A stretch of DNA of 64,000 nt from Methanocorpusculum labreanum Z (GCF_000015765.1 NC_008942.1:387921-451920), one strand, 5' to 3'; counted from the stretch's first letter, positions 34,761-42,919 are shown. The notes: generated by a model from the sequence alone, not told the origin. A program made the numbers and translations.

Positions 34761-35369
34761 ATGGGGATACATCTTTTTTGGGACAGCCGCGTTCCTGTCG
34801 GCCTGTCGCGTCCGGTTTCCGAGGAGCTGTCCGCGGTTCTCGAGATGCCCGTCTCGAGGATAGACGACGGCATTTTTCCGCTCGAGGGCTTCGACCCGGT
34901 CCGAAACCAGTATGATGCCGTGAAGGTTCTTTTAAAACTGGACATGTTCCGGAGAAGAATGCCCCAGATCTTCAAGCCGGCCGATATGGACCTGGAATTC
35001 TACAATAAATTCAATCATCTGCACGAAAAGATCCTTCTCGTGACGCCGGGCGATCTCTACGAACCTCTCGCGGACTTTGTGTTCGGTCTTGCCTACCCGA
35101 AACTCGGGGTGGCGATCGTTTCGCCGCACCGGCTCCAAAACGAGTTCTACGGCAAATATGCCGACGACTCGGCGCTGATTGATCGGATCGTAAAAGAAGG
35201 AGCTCACGAGATCGGGCACCTGTTCGGGCTTGGTCACTGCGATAATCCAGGATGCATCATGTATTGTCCGCGGAATCTGGACGAACTGGACCGGAAGCGG
35301 AAGTACTTCTGCGGAAAATGCCGGGTCCAGCTGAACGGCGACACGCTGGAGGATGATCTGTTCTCATGA
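34761..35369 (+). CDS. amzA: Archaemetzincin (zinc metalloprotease)
   Basis: 202 residues from the ATG at 34761; a TTG at 34737 could add 8 residues. The extended metzincin zinc site HEIGHLFGLGHC (149-160) is followed by the archaemetzincin cysteines CIMYC (165-169) and CGKC (184-187) that bind a second zinc. Archaeal AmzA is a predicted peptidase with unknown substrate. A TATA-like CATTTATC lies about 30 bases upstream. Its stop overlaps the start of the cas1-like gene (ATGA), which is an unusual pairing. Confidence 0.92.
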   Translation: MGIHLFWDSRVPVGLSRPVSEELSAVLEMPVSRIDDGIFPLEGFDPVRNQYDAVKVLLKLDMFRRRMPQIFKPADMDLEFYNKFNHLHEKILLVTPGDLYEPLADFVFGLAYPKLGVAIVSPHRLQNEFYGKYADDSALIDRIVKEGAHEIGHLFGLGHCDNPGCIMYCPRNLDELDRKRKYFCGKCRVQLNGDTLEDDLFS

Positions 35370-36298
35370 TCCCCTGGGTCACCGTCTGGGGATACGGCGC
35401 CGAGATCAAATCGACCCGCGACTCGCTGATCGTGCGGCAGAAAGGCAGTACGACCCAGTATCCTCTGGATGATATGCGGCATCTTTTGATCGCCGGCGGC
35501 CACTCTCTGCACACCTCGGTCCTGGAACGCCTCGCGGACCGCGGGATCGCCGTCTCCTTTTTCACGGCGCACGGAAAACCCGTCGGCGGGATCTACGGAA
35601 AAGGCGCCCCGTCTCTTGCGTCTCAGCAGCGGGATATCCCAATCCATAAATTCGCGATGGCCTCGATTAGGTCTTCGCTGGATGAACGTCTGCGGTACAT
35701 CAACGAGCTTGCCGAGTTCGATCCCGAAGGTCTCTACTTCAAAGGGGAGTTTGACATCCTCACCGCAGCACGTGAGGAACTGGAGTATCTGATCACCCTT
35801 CCGGAAATCGGCCGGGCGTTTTCCCTGACGAAGACGATGTATTACGAGATCATCGGCAGGAAACTTCCCAAAGTGCTGGGCTACCGCCGGAGATGCCAGC
35901 CGCCGTTTATGGATCCGGTGAACGTGATGATGTCCCACGGGTATGCGGTTTTGTATGCGAACTTCGCTCTTGCCTGCACAGGAGCAGGCCTCGATCTCTC
36001 CCGCGGCGCCCTCTACGGGGAGATCGTCTCGGCGCCCGGCGGTCGCGGAGGGTGCGTTCTTGATCTCATGGAGCCTGCGACCGTGTCGATGGTCGACCGG
36101 GTGATTATCCAGATGGCGGCGGAAGGCCGTCTTGACGGAGCATACGAGGTCACGACCCGGTGTCTTTTATCGAACGAACTCAAAGAGGAGTTCATGAAAC
36201 GGCTGCACGGTTCGATCAACATCACGCTGATCGAAGAGAATGTAAACCGGTATGCCGAGTCCGTCAAAGACGGCCGGGACATCGTCTTCCATTACTAA
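35366..36298 (+). CDS. cas1: Solo Cas1-family protein, probably lacking the catalytic residues
   Basis: 310 residues, the normal Cas1 length. The N-terminal beta-domain (IKSTRDSLIVRQKG, HLLIAGGHSLHTSVLERLAD) and the helical C-terminal domain (DPVNVMMSHGYAVLYA, AGLDLSRGALYGEI, CVLDLMEP) align with Cas1. The conserved Glu (usually in an R-G-x-E-G motif) seems to be Phe152 and the conserved His (usually G-F-L-H after GLDP) is Tyr217; only Asp233/Glu236 of the metal site remain. There is no cas2, no other cas gene and no CRISPR array in the window. CRISPR-independent solo Cas1 groups are known in methanogens. Translationally coupled to archaemetzincin. Confidence 0.9.
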   Translation: MIPWVTVWGYGAEIKSTRDSLIVRQKGSTTQYPLDDMRHLLIAGGHSLHTSVLERLADRGIAVSFFTAHGKPVGGIYGKGAPSLASQQRDIPIHKFAMASIRSSLDERLRYINELAEFDPEGLYFKGEFDILTAAREELEYLITLPEIGRAFSLTKTMYYEIIGRKLPKVLGYRRRCQPPFMDPVNVMMSHGYAVLYANFALACTGAGLDLSRGALYGEIVSAPGGRGGCVLDLMEPATVSMVDRVIIQMAAEGRLDGAYEVTTRCLLSNELKEEFMKRLHGSINITLIEENVNRYAESVKDGRDIVFHY

Positions 36299-36323
36299 GA
36301 CGGCCGGAAAAAAAGTATTAGGA

Positions 36324-36890
36324 TTATTTTTGTTCGGTCAGGACGTCTTTGAGACTCTCTTCGAGGAAGTCCAGACCTTTTCTGACATCGTCAAGATTCT
36401 TACCGCCGGTTAAGATGATCTTTCCAGACGAGAAGAGCAGTGCAACGATTTTCGGATCTTTGATACGGTATACGAGACCCGGAAACTGCTCGGGTTCATA
36501 CTCGATGGCTTCGAGAGAGAGGGTTGCGACCACACGGTTCAGGTTGATAAACCGACCGATGTCGTAGGAACAGACTATGTTGGTCACGGCGACCCGCGGG
36601 ACATCCAGCACGTTTACGCCTGCTTCTTTCAGGGAGGCAAGCACCTTTGCGAGACCTTCTCCCAGCGACTCTTCATTTCTGATTCCGGTAAGCACGACCT
36701 TTCCCGACGAGAAGATCAGCGATGCCATTTTCGGACTGTCGATACGATACACTGCACCGGGGAAACGTTTTGTATTGAGTTCACACCCGTCAATTTTTTC
36801 GGAGATCTCTGCAAGATCAATTTCTTCGGCAATTACGCCGGAGGCGACGATATTTTCAATCTTCAGAGAGGAGTATGTTTTCCCATCCAT
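36324..36890 (-). CDS. tbp: TATA-box-binding protein (TBP), copy 1
   Basis: 188 residues from the ATG at 36890 (an in-frame ATG at 36914 would add 8). General transcription factor that binds the TATA box and recruits TFB. Two direct repeats of about 90 residues are visible: RFPGAVYRID...LIFSSGKVVLTG and QFPGLVYRIK...LLFSSGKIILTG. The DNA-intercalating Phe residues are kept in both. It differs clearly from the second TBP at 40998-41567, for example SSGK instead of GSGK. Confidence 0.96.
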   Translation of the reverse strand: MDGKTYSSLKIENIVASGVIAEEIDLAEISEKIDGCELNTKRFPGAVYRIDSPKMASLIFSSGKVVLTGIRNEESLGEGLAKVLASLKEAGVNVLDVPRVAVTNIVCSYDIGRFINLNRVVATLSLEAIEYEPEQFPGLVYRIKDPKIVALLFSSGKIILTGGKNLDDVRKGLDFLEESLKDVLTEQK

Positions 36891-37050
36891 CTTTATTAAA
36901 TGGAGCACGGACAAGCATAATACTTCGCGTTAGATGCGGGTGTGGTTTCATCTGTAAATGCGCGGCGGTTTATATAATATCATTTCAAGGTTTTGGATAT
37001 TTTCAAAGAAAAAAGATATTTGGGGTCGCGATTTTTCCCGGAAAATCCGG

Positions 37051-38097
37051 TCAATCATCCAGCCCGGGATCGTGATACGATCGCCGCTCTTCGACATGCC
37101 CGTCCACATACCGTGCGAACCGGTTTTCGCCGATGTCATGGACTGGGTCGGGGACATCCCACGGCCACCCGCCAAATTCGGTCTGCCGGAAGTCCCGATA
37201 GGCTTCCTGGATCTCTTCAGGCGTGTTCATGACAAACGGACCGTATCTGGCGATCGGTTCATTGATCGGCTCTCCTTCCAGAAGAAGGAGGGAACACCGG
37301 GCATTTCCGGCATGTATCGAGATATCCTCGCCTCCCGGGAGTACGACCCGCGAGTAGGGGCCGATCTCCTTTGTGCCGATCATGATTTTATCGCCGTCGT
37401 AGAAATAGAGATTTCGAGAGATCGTCGAAGTAACGGCCGGGATGCGAAGTTCTGCTCCCGGGGCCATTCTGATGAGGAGAACCCTGACATGATTGTCCGG
37501 GTCGGTTGCCCAGGACGCAGGCGAGGGTGCGGGGGCACGTTTCCCGTCCCATACTCCTGCAATCAGTCGGATCGTGCTTGCTTTTCCGGCGGCATCCCTG
37601 GAGGTGATGACGGGTATGTCCTCGGCCCAGAGCATCCGGTAATGCGGCTGCGCAAGTTTGTCCTTTGCCGGAAGGTTCAGCCATATCTGGAAAAGTTCGA
37701 GCGGATTTTCCCGGTCCGCATGTACGAGCGGGAACATCTCCGCGTGCTGGCAGCCGCTCCCGGCTGTCATCCACTGCACATCCCCGTTGCAATATCTGCC
37801 TGAAGAGCCGAGCGAATCGGAATGATCCACATAGCCCTGTATCGTGGCCGTGATCGTCTCAAAGCCCCGGTGCGGATGAACCGGGAAGCCCGGGACTCGC
37901 TGCCCGTGATACATGCGGAACCCGTTTTTTATGACAAAATCGTTTCCCAGGTTTCTGCCGGAAAGAGAGACGGCCGGACCGAGGTCCCGTTCTCCTTTCG
38001 GGTACATATCTTTATGATGAGCACAGAAAAGAAACGGATTGTCCGTTACGAACGGAAAGCCGAGTCTTTCAACACGGATAACTTCTTTCTCTGCCAT
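37051..38097 (-). CDS. Pirin family protein
   Basis: 348 residues, a two-domain cupin. The N-terminal cupin carries the pirin iron site in HPHRGFETITA and the downstream GDVQWMTAGSGCQHAEM; the C-terminal cupin ends near residue 290. Related bacterial proteins act as quercetinases or in redox signalling; the methanogen role is not known. Single minus-strand gene. The 848-base frame on the other strand (36958-37803) is its shadow. A TATA-like TTTATATAATAT lies at about 36972-36983 in the 36915-37050 gap. Confidence 0.92.
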   Translation of the reverse strand: MAEKEVIRVERLGFPFVTDNPFLFCAHHKDMYPKGERDLGPAVSLSGRNLGNDFVIKNGFRMYHGQRVPGFPVHPHRGFETITATIQGYVDHSDSLGSSGRYCNGDVQWMTAGSGCQHAEMFPLVHADRENPLELFQIWLNLPAKDKLAQPHYRMLWAEDIPVITSRDAAGKASTIRLIAGVWDGKRAPAPSPASWATDPDNHVRVLLIRMAPGAELRIPAVTSTISRNLYFYDGDKIMIGTKEIGPYSRVVLPGGEDISIHAGNARCSLLLLEGEPINEPIARYGPFVMNTPEEIQEAYRDFRQTEFGGWPWDVPDPVHDIGENRFARYVDGHVEERRSYHDPGLDD

Positions 38098-38278
38098 TTC
38101 GCTGTTATGTGAATAGAACTCCCCAATCCGTTATATATTTGTGGGAGACGGCAGACAAACGGCCGGTATGTGCCGTTTTTTTTCTGCAGAGGCGGAATGG
38201 GATTTTCGCGGTCTTCGGCATCGAAATACCATCTTCCCGAGGTATAATATGCGGGAACGCTCAATATTACATATCTCT

Positions 38279-38398
38279 ATGCTGGAACTACTGGTAGCCG
38301 TCATATCAGCCGCGTTTACGCTGATCATTATTCTTGATCCCCTGCTTTCGGTCTCGATGTTCATCAATCTGACCAGGGATCTCCAAAACCCGAGATGA
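38279..38398 (+). CDS. marC: MarC-family membrane protein, N-terminal part (frame-split)
   Basis: 39 residues: a hydrophobic first helix (LLVAVISAAFTLIIILDPLL) followed by SVSMFINLTRDLQNP, the normal start of MarC-family proteins. The frame then ends at a TGA (38396-38398), overlapping the ATG of the second part (38395). Together they give the usual MarC length of about 211 residues. A TATA-like GGTATAATAT lies at 38241-38250. The split could be a one-base deletion, a sequence error or a programmed -1 shift (the heptamer A-AAC-CCG lies at 38386-38392). Confidence 0.7.
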   Translation: MLELLVAVISAAFTLIIILDPLLSVSMFINLTRDLQNPR

Positions 38399-38913
38399 TC
38401 AGGCAGGCTTTCGTGGCAACGGGCGTCGCCGGCGTTCTGATGCTGACATTTCTGATATTCAATAATCTGCTGTTCGATCTTCTCGGCATTGAACTGGAGA
38501 GTTTCAAGGTCGCTGGAGGTATCATTCTCTTTATTCTTGGTCTGCAGATCGTTCTTGGTCTGGAAATCGGCGGCTCCTCGGCAGGGCACAAAAGTCTGGA
38601 GAGCTCGGACCGGATCGGGAAAAAATCCATGGCAGGCGTCATCATCGGCACGCCGGTGATGTGCGGGCCTGGAACGATCACGACAGTGATGATCCTCGGG
38701 GCTCAGGATGGTATCATTCTGACCCTCGTTGCCGTGATCCTTGCCCTGTTTTGTATCTGGCTGATTTTGATCTTCTCGGCGCAGATCAAGAAACTGCTCG
38801 GAGAAACCGTGCTTGTGATCCTCTCAAAAATCGTAGGTCTTCTGCTTACGGCGATTGCCGTACATACGATCTGGACCGGTATCCTTGGACTGATTGCCCT
38901 TTCGGTCGCCTGA
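38395..38913 (+). CDS. marC: MarC-family membrane protein, C-terminal part (frame-split)
   Basis: 172 residues with about five membrane segments. Family features include GLEIGGSS-type loops and the signature MAGVIIGTPVMCGPGTITTVMIL. Alone it lacks the first helix and would have an odd number of segments, so it probably is the rest of the 38279 gene in the -1 frame. MarC proteins are integral membrane proteins of unknown substrate; the old link to multiple antibiotic resistance was withdrawn. Confidence 0.8.
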   Translation: MIRQAFVATGVAGVLMLTFLIFNNLLFDLLGIELESFKVAGGIILFILGLQIVLGLEIGGSSAGHKSLESSDRIGKKSMAGVIIGTPVMCGPGTITTVMILGAQDGIILTLVAVILALFCIWLILIFSAQIKKLLGETVLVILSKIVGLLLTAIAVHTIWTGILGLIALSVA

Positions 38914-38915
38914 TC

Positions 38916-39593
38916 ATGGTCGTCTTCAAACCGGAAATGACTGAGTTCCTCGTTTTTGATCTGGAGGCGTTCGTGCCGCCGATGGACCGGAGGAAACGGA
39001 CCGGAGCCTCCCTTGCCGTGAATGCGTTTCGCGAAGGGCATACCCTTCTAGGCGGTGTTGTCTACGGCGGCCGGCCGCTCACAGGCGAGGTGGTCCAGGA
39101 CTATGCTCATTACTGGATGTGGCGCGAAGGAGGGGAAAAAGAGGTGGTGACCGCCCTTTACCGGGTTTTTGCCGCGATGTGGGACGGGGTCAAAGACAAG
39201 AAGATGATCCAGGCGGATCCTGTTGTCTGCGGGGTCGGGATCTCGACATTCGATATGCCGTTTCTCCTGACGAAATGTCTCCAGTACCAGGTGGCTCCTC
39301 CCGAAGAAATCTACAACACGATAGGCAAGTGCCGGGTCGTCGATCTTTCCGTTGCGGGTATCGGTTTTGTCCCGACACAGAATCCTATTCTGCACCCCTG
39401 TTCGCATAATCAGCTGGCCGACGCTCTGCTTCCTGAGCGTGCCAGAAAACCTACCGGAAAAAAGGTGTGGGAGATGATGGATGCAAAGGAGTACGGGGCG
39501 GTCGAACAGAGGTGCGAGGGCGAGGTCCGGGAGATGGTGGAGATCGCAAACCGGATGCTTCTCAGCTGTCGATATCCGCGTAGTACGGTTTGA
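38916..39593 (+). CDS. DEDD-type 3'-5' exonuclease-like protein
   Basis: 225 residues from the ATG at 38916, 2 bases after marC. The acidic exonuclease pattern is readable: FLVFDLEAF (Asp and Glu of motif I), GVGISTFDMPFL (motif II) and HNQLADALL (motif III, His and Asp), so it fits the DnaQ-like DEDDh fold. The family is otherwise unfamiliar to me. The upstream extension of the frame to 38661 runs antisense in meaning through marC and was rejected. Overlaps the convergent RNase H/TrmO gene by 32 bases. Confidence 0.75.
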   Translation: MVVFKPEMTEFLVFDLEAFVPPMDRRKRTGASLAVNAFREGHTLLGGVVYGGRPLTGEVVQDYAHYWMWREGGEKEVVTALYRVFAAMWDGVKDKKMIQADPVVCGVGISTFDMPFLLTKCLQYQVAPPEEIYNTIGKCRVVDLSVAGIGFVPTQNPILHPCSHNQLADALLPERARKPTGKKVWEMMDAKEYGAVEQRCEGEVREMVEIANRMLLSCRYPRSTV

Positions 39594-40413
39594 TGTCGAG
39601 GACCGGCGTATTATCGAGTGCTTCGAGTCCTTTGACGGTGAGGACGAGGTCATTTATGCTGATGATCGTAACAAGCGTAAGAGAGATCGGATTCGGTCTT
39701 ACCGGAGCACGGGTCGAGAATACGCCGCGCATCTCGCCTTTTCCGTGGCCATGCGGTTTTACTTTGAGGACGTCCCGTTCCGCCCGGTCGAACCAGCAGA
39801 GGATGAAGACTTTGTCACCGGCGGCAAGCCCAAAGAGTCCGTCCCGGTATTTCTCATAGATCGTTATCCTGCTTGGTTTGTCGGTGAAGATCCCTTGTCT
39901 TGGTGCGTCGTCCTGACGTTCGAAGGGCGAATGAACGATGCCGATCGGGGTGCATTCTATTTTATTTGGGGCATTTTTCTGGGCGGGTGCGGATTTGAGG
40001 GAGAGGAGATCGAGAGCATTATTGCATAACCAGTCGCATGACCCGACGTAGGCGTTTTCCCGCGGGACATGCGTGTAGGAGACCGAGGCAAACTCCGATG
40101 CCAGCTGTTTTGCTTTTTCATACAAGGGCCGCAGATCCGCCGACCTTACCGCGTATCTCCCGGTCATCTGGGAAATCATCAGATTGCTGTCGGAAAAGAC
40201 CTCGACGTTCGTCTCTTTGGGCTTGCAGAACTTCACGGCCCGGCGCAGAGCGGAGTTCAGCGCCGAGTATTCTGCCGCATTATTGGTTGCAAGCCCAAGC
40301 GTCAGGACATCGGACTCAAGGACCTCGTCTCCGCGTAAAATCAGCCACGCGGCAGCGGCCTGTCCTGGGTTTCCCCGGCTTGCCCCGTCAGTGTAGATCG
40401 TCAGATGGTCCAT
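39562..40413 (-). CDS. RNase H-like / TrmO (TsaA, UPF0066) fusion protein
   Basis: 283 residues. Residues 1-135 are an RNase HI-like domain with the four acidic positions (YTDGASRGNPG, NNAAEYSAL, FSDSNLM and a final Asp near SCDWLCNNAL). Residues about 150-283 match TrmO/TsaA: IGIVHSPF, then GVFSTRAPVRPNPISLT and GLEALDNTPVLDIKPY. TrmO N-methylates t6A37 in tRNA using SAM. Separate RNase H and TrmO genes are usual; the junction is a short linker (SAPAQKNAPNK), so the fusion is probably real. Confidence 0.9.
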   Translation of the reverse strand: MDHLTIYTDGASRGNPGQAAAAWLILRGDEVLESDVLTLGLATNNAAEYSALNSALRRAVKFCKPKETNVEVFSDSNLMISQMTGRYAVRSADLRPLYEKAKQLASEFASVSYTHVPRENAYVGSCDWLCNNALDLLSLKSAPAQKNAPNKIECTPIGIVHSPFERQDDAPRQGIFTDKPSRITIYEKYRDGLFGLAAGDKVFILCWFDRAERDVLKVKPHGHGKGEMRGVFSTRAPVRPNPISLTLVTIISINDLVLTVKGLEALDNTPVLDIKPYYADIDS

Positions 40414-40466
40414 GGATTAGTAACTCGACCTATACTTTAATTAATGTGCCTGTCTGAGTATAGAAC

Positions 40467-40925
40467 ATGGACACTATCACCATTCATGTAGGAACCCATG
40501 GACTGACTGCGTCGAGTACCTTTGACGGAGGCAACATCTCTCCGAAGATTGAACTTCTGGGTGTACCCAAAGAGGTCCAGTATGTAGGCATGATCGTCCA
40601 GAATAAATCCGGCGGCGAGAACTACAAATGCATATGGTCGGTCTGGAACATCCCCTCAGTCGGCTACATCCCGCCGGGATACGACGTCGGCCCTGCTCCG
40701 AAGTTCCCGTTCCCTGCAGTCCAGGGGGTAAACGACTTCGGCGAGCATGCCTGGCACGGCCCGTCACCGGGTCTTGGGATCACTGACCGACTCTTATTCC
40801 AGGTGTTCGGCCGGACCGAACCCCTGATCATCTCGGCAAATGCCAAGATGGATGAAGTGATCGAAGCGTTCCGCGACGGGAAAACCACTGCCCACGGCAG
40901 TCTCGAAGTCACCTATCAGGGATAA
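40467..40925 (+). CDS. PEBP family protein (YbhB/YbcL-like)
   Basis: 152 residues, typical of the bacterial/archaeal PEBP family. Markers: the N-terminal FDGGNISPKIE (DGxxxSPxl-type), VWNIPSVGYIPPGY, GVNDFGEHAWHGPSPG and FQVFGRT. Ligand unknown in archaea; bacterial relatives include RKIP-like inhibitors. The TATA-like CTTTAATTAATG (40434-40445) lies about 27 bases before the ATG, so it is leaderless or almost so; the 53-base gap to the divergent RNase H/TrmO gene holds both promoters. Confidence 0.92.
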   Translation: MDTITIHVGTHGLTASSTFDGGNISPKIELLGVPKEVQYVGMIVQNKSGGENYKCIWSVWNIPSVGYIPPGYDVGPAPKFPFPAVQGVNDFGEHAWHGPSPGLGITDRLLFQVFGRTEPLIISANAKMDEVIEAFRDGKTTAHGSLEVTYQG

Positions 40926-40997
40926 CTCCCTGCCTTTTTTCAAGCCTTTTGCTTTCCTGGCGTAAACATCTAAAAAACAGAGGAAAATCGATATTGG

Positions 40998-41567
40998 TTA
41001 TTCTATCTGCAGAAGTTTGAGAGAGATCAGATCATCGTAGATCTTTTTGACCGCTTTCTTTGCATCTGCCGTTTTCTTTCCGCCGGTGATGATAAGTTTT
41101 CCCGAACCAAAGAGCAGAACGACCACTTTCGGATCGTCGAGCCGGTAGACGAGTCCCGGAAACTGCTCGGGTTCATACTCGATCTTGTCCAGATTGAAGC
41201 TCATCGCGATCTTGTTGAGATTGATGCGGCTTCCAAGGTCGGCCGAGGTGACGATGTTTTGAACGGTGTAGGTCGGGTTGTCCAGAATGTTGATCTTGAG
41301 CTCTTTTAGGAGAGCTACCAGGTATTCCAGTCCTTTGGTCAGATTCTCGAGGCTTTTGGCGCCGGTAAGGACGACTTTTCCCGATCCGAAAACCAGGGCC
41401 GCAATTTTCGGATTCTGCATGCGCAGGACGACTCCGGGGAAACGCTGTTTATTATATTCCGCTCCCGGAATCTGGGCGGCGAGCGCCACAAGGTCCAGAC
41501 TGTCATTCACCTTGGTTGATGCAACAATATTCTCAATCTTCAGCGAGTCTTCGGGAAGGTTTGACAT
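40998..41567 (-). CDS. tbp: TATA-box-binding protein (TBP), copy 2
   Basis: 189 residues, canonical length. Two repeats: RFPGVVLRMQNPKIAALVF-GSGK and QFPGLVYRLDDPKVVVLLF-GSGK. Phe residues that kink DNA are present in all four places. It is roughly half-identical by eye to the TBP at 36324-36890 and lies 4.1 kb from it, so the window has two TBPs, probably an old duplication. Which is the housekeeping copy cannot be decided; copy 2 looks closer to the family consensus. Confidence 0.96.
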   Translation of the reverse strand: MSNLPEDSLKIENIVASTKVNDSLDLVALAAQIPGAEYNKQRFPGVVLRMQNPKIAALVFGSGKVVLTGAKSLENLTKGLEYLVALLKELKINILDNPTYTVQNIVTSADLGSRINLNKIAMSFNLDKIEYEPEQFPGLVYRLDDPKVVVLLFGSGKLIITGGKKTADAKKAVKKIYDDLISLKLLQIE

Positions 41568-41590
41568 ATTTATAAGTTAATACAGGTTAG

Positions 41591-41600
41591 TATATAAATA
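41591..41600 (-). promoter_or_regulatory. Promoter of TBP copy 2 (leaderless)
   Basis: On the minus strand TATTTATATA reads 24-33 bases before the ATG at 41567, so transcription should start at or within a few bases of the ATG. No Shine-Dalgarno is present. Confidence 0.65.
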
Positions 41601-41639
41601 CTCGTGTGGGTTGCTTAAAAAAAGAGGGGGAAAATATGC

Positions 41640-41960
41640 TTAATCGTATTCACGCCAGGTATGTTTGCATTTCGTGCAGCGGAAGAATCTTACTTCGGAT
41701 TCATCAGCACTGCGTAACTGGCGGAGCCACCACTCGGCGATGCCGTGACCGCAGTTTGGACATTTGATGGCGATTGTTGGTTTGGTTCCCATATCCGCGC
41801 CTTCTTCCACGATCAGAATGTCGTTTTCCTGCATGTAAGCGACTTTTTTCATCTGCTCCTTATTTTCGGCGGTGATGGTTTCGGTATATCCACATTTTGA
41901 ACAGCAGAGCTGTCCGTCTTTTGATTTCATCAGCTTCCCGCATGTTGGGCAGAACATCAT
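41640..41960 (-). CDS. tfs: Transcription factor S (TFS, TFIIS/RPB9-like)
   Basis: 106 residues from the first of two adjacent ATGs at 41960. N-terminal zinc ribbon CPTCGKLMKS...CSKCGY and C-terminal ribbon CPNCGHG...CTKCKHTW. The acidic tip DE in RSADES, which stimulates RNA cleavage in backtracked RNA polymerase, is present, so this is an active cleavage factor rather than an Rpb9-like subunit. The frame is open 23 codons further upstream but overlaps the archaeosortase promoter region. Confidence 0.95.
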   Translation of the reverse strand: MMFCPTCGKLMKSKDGQLCCSKCGYTETITAENKEQMKKVAYMQENDILIVEEGADMGTKPTIAIKCPNCGHGIAEWWLRQLRSADESEVRFFRCTKCKHTWREYD

Positions 41961-42062
41961 AGAATACACTATTGGTTTTTCAACGTTAAATAGCCTTATG
42001 AAGCCGGCAGGTTCGGCTGGCAAACCCATTTATCCAACCATGCCCAACCAATAAGCATCGAT

Positions 42063-42917
42063 ATGCTGGATACTCTGATACTCTGCACATTAATCATCAG
42101 TCTGGTCGCATTTCTTCTCACGCTGATTCCTGGAAAATATGACAAATATACTGCGATTACAGGATGGATCATGGTGGAACTCAGCTTCCTTTTCATGCTC
42201 CCTGATCTTCTTGAAGAGGGAAATTTTTTTTATCCGCTGCTCGCCATCGCCGGAATCCCGCTCGTATATATTACCATTAAACGTCTGCTCATCCGTGACC
42301 AGCATATCCTCAGACTCACCTATGCGGCGGCCATCTGTGGAATCGTTTATGCCCCGTTTGCCATATTCACTGGACTCGGCAACAGGCTCATCTCAATAGT
42401 GGTGTTTTGTATCCGAAAGGTGTTTGATATAATCAGTTTTCCCTACATCATGGCTGATTGGAATATCTTCGAGTCGGTATGGACCGTTCCGGGCCAGACA
42501 TATGGCTACATGGATCAGATCATTCTCGGATGTACCGGAATTACGGCGATCGCGATCCTTCTGGGCGTGATAGCTCTCACCAAAACCTCTTTGGCGCAGA
42601 AAATCGGGCTTACGCTTCTGGTCTGCGTGCCGATATTTATCATCAACATCTTTAGGAACGTCTTTGTCATCATGGCCTACTTCGGGCAGTGGTTCCCCTG
42701 GTTCGAGGAGGAGCTCACCCACCCGACGATTCCTGGATATGCAAGCTTTTTCTGGTCCCACAATGTCATCTGCGAAGGAGCGGCGTTCCTTCTCATCCTC
42801 GTTATCGCCTACCTTCTCTTCCGGTTCTCGCCCGGACTGATCAGCAATATCCGTGAGATCCTCTTTATTTACCGAGACGATATCCGGTTGATGCTCGGCA
42901 AAAAGCCGCGGACATAA
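42063..42917 (+). CDS. artA: Archaeosortase A-type transpeptidase
   Basis: 284 residues with about 8 membrane helices. The exosortase/archaeosortase catalytic set is visible: Cys157 in GCTGITAIAI, Arg198 in NIFRNVFVIM and His233 in FWSHNVICE. In Haloferax ArtA cuts the PGF-CTERM signal of the S-layer glycoprotein and attaches the lipid. The targets would be surface proteins with a PGF-CTERM tail elsewhere in the genome; none was seen in this window. Start has a weak context. It is followed after 2 bases by the HIT gene. Confidence 0.88.
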   Translation: MLDTLILCTLIISLVAFLLTLIPGKYDKYTAITGWIMVELSFLFMLPDLLEEGNFFYPLLAIAGIPLVYITIKRLLIRDQHILRLTYAAAICGIVYAPFAIFTGLGNRLISIVVFCIRKVFDIISFPYIMADWNIFESVWTVPGQTYGYMDQIILGCTGITAIAILLGVIALTKTSLAQKIGLTLLVCVPIFIINIFRNVFVIMAYFGQWFPWFEEELTHPTIPGYASFFWSHNVICEGAAFLLILVIAYLLFRFSPGLISNIREILFIYRDDIRLMLGKKPRT

Positions 42918-42919
42918 AT

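Noticed and set aside
34715-34975. N-terminal extension of UPF0146
   Set aside because: It is antisense to the archaemetzincin coding region and not part of the family.
35366-36298. Active CRISPR adaptation gene or casposon
   Set aside because: No cas2, array, PolB, terminal inverted repeats or target duplications around the gene, and key residues look replaced.
36958-37803. 281-aa plus-strand frame opposite pirin, with a TATA-like string before it
   Set aside because: Pirin on the minus strand has clear cupin motifs; the plus frame has no recognisable domain. The TATA string probably serves TBP copy 1 on the other strand.
38661-38915. N-terminal extension of the exonuclease-like gene
   Set aside because: It overlaps the MarC gene in another frame; the ATG at 38916 gives the expected FLVFDLE start.
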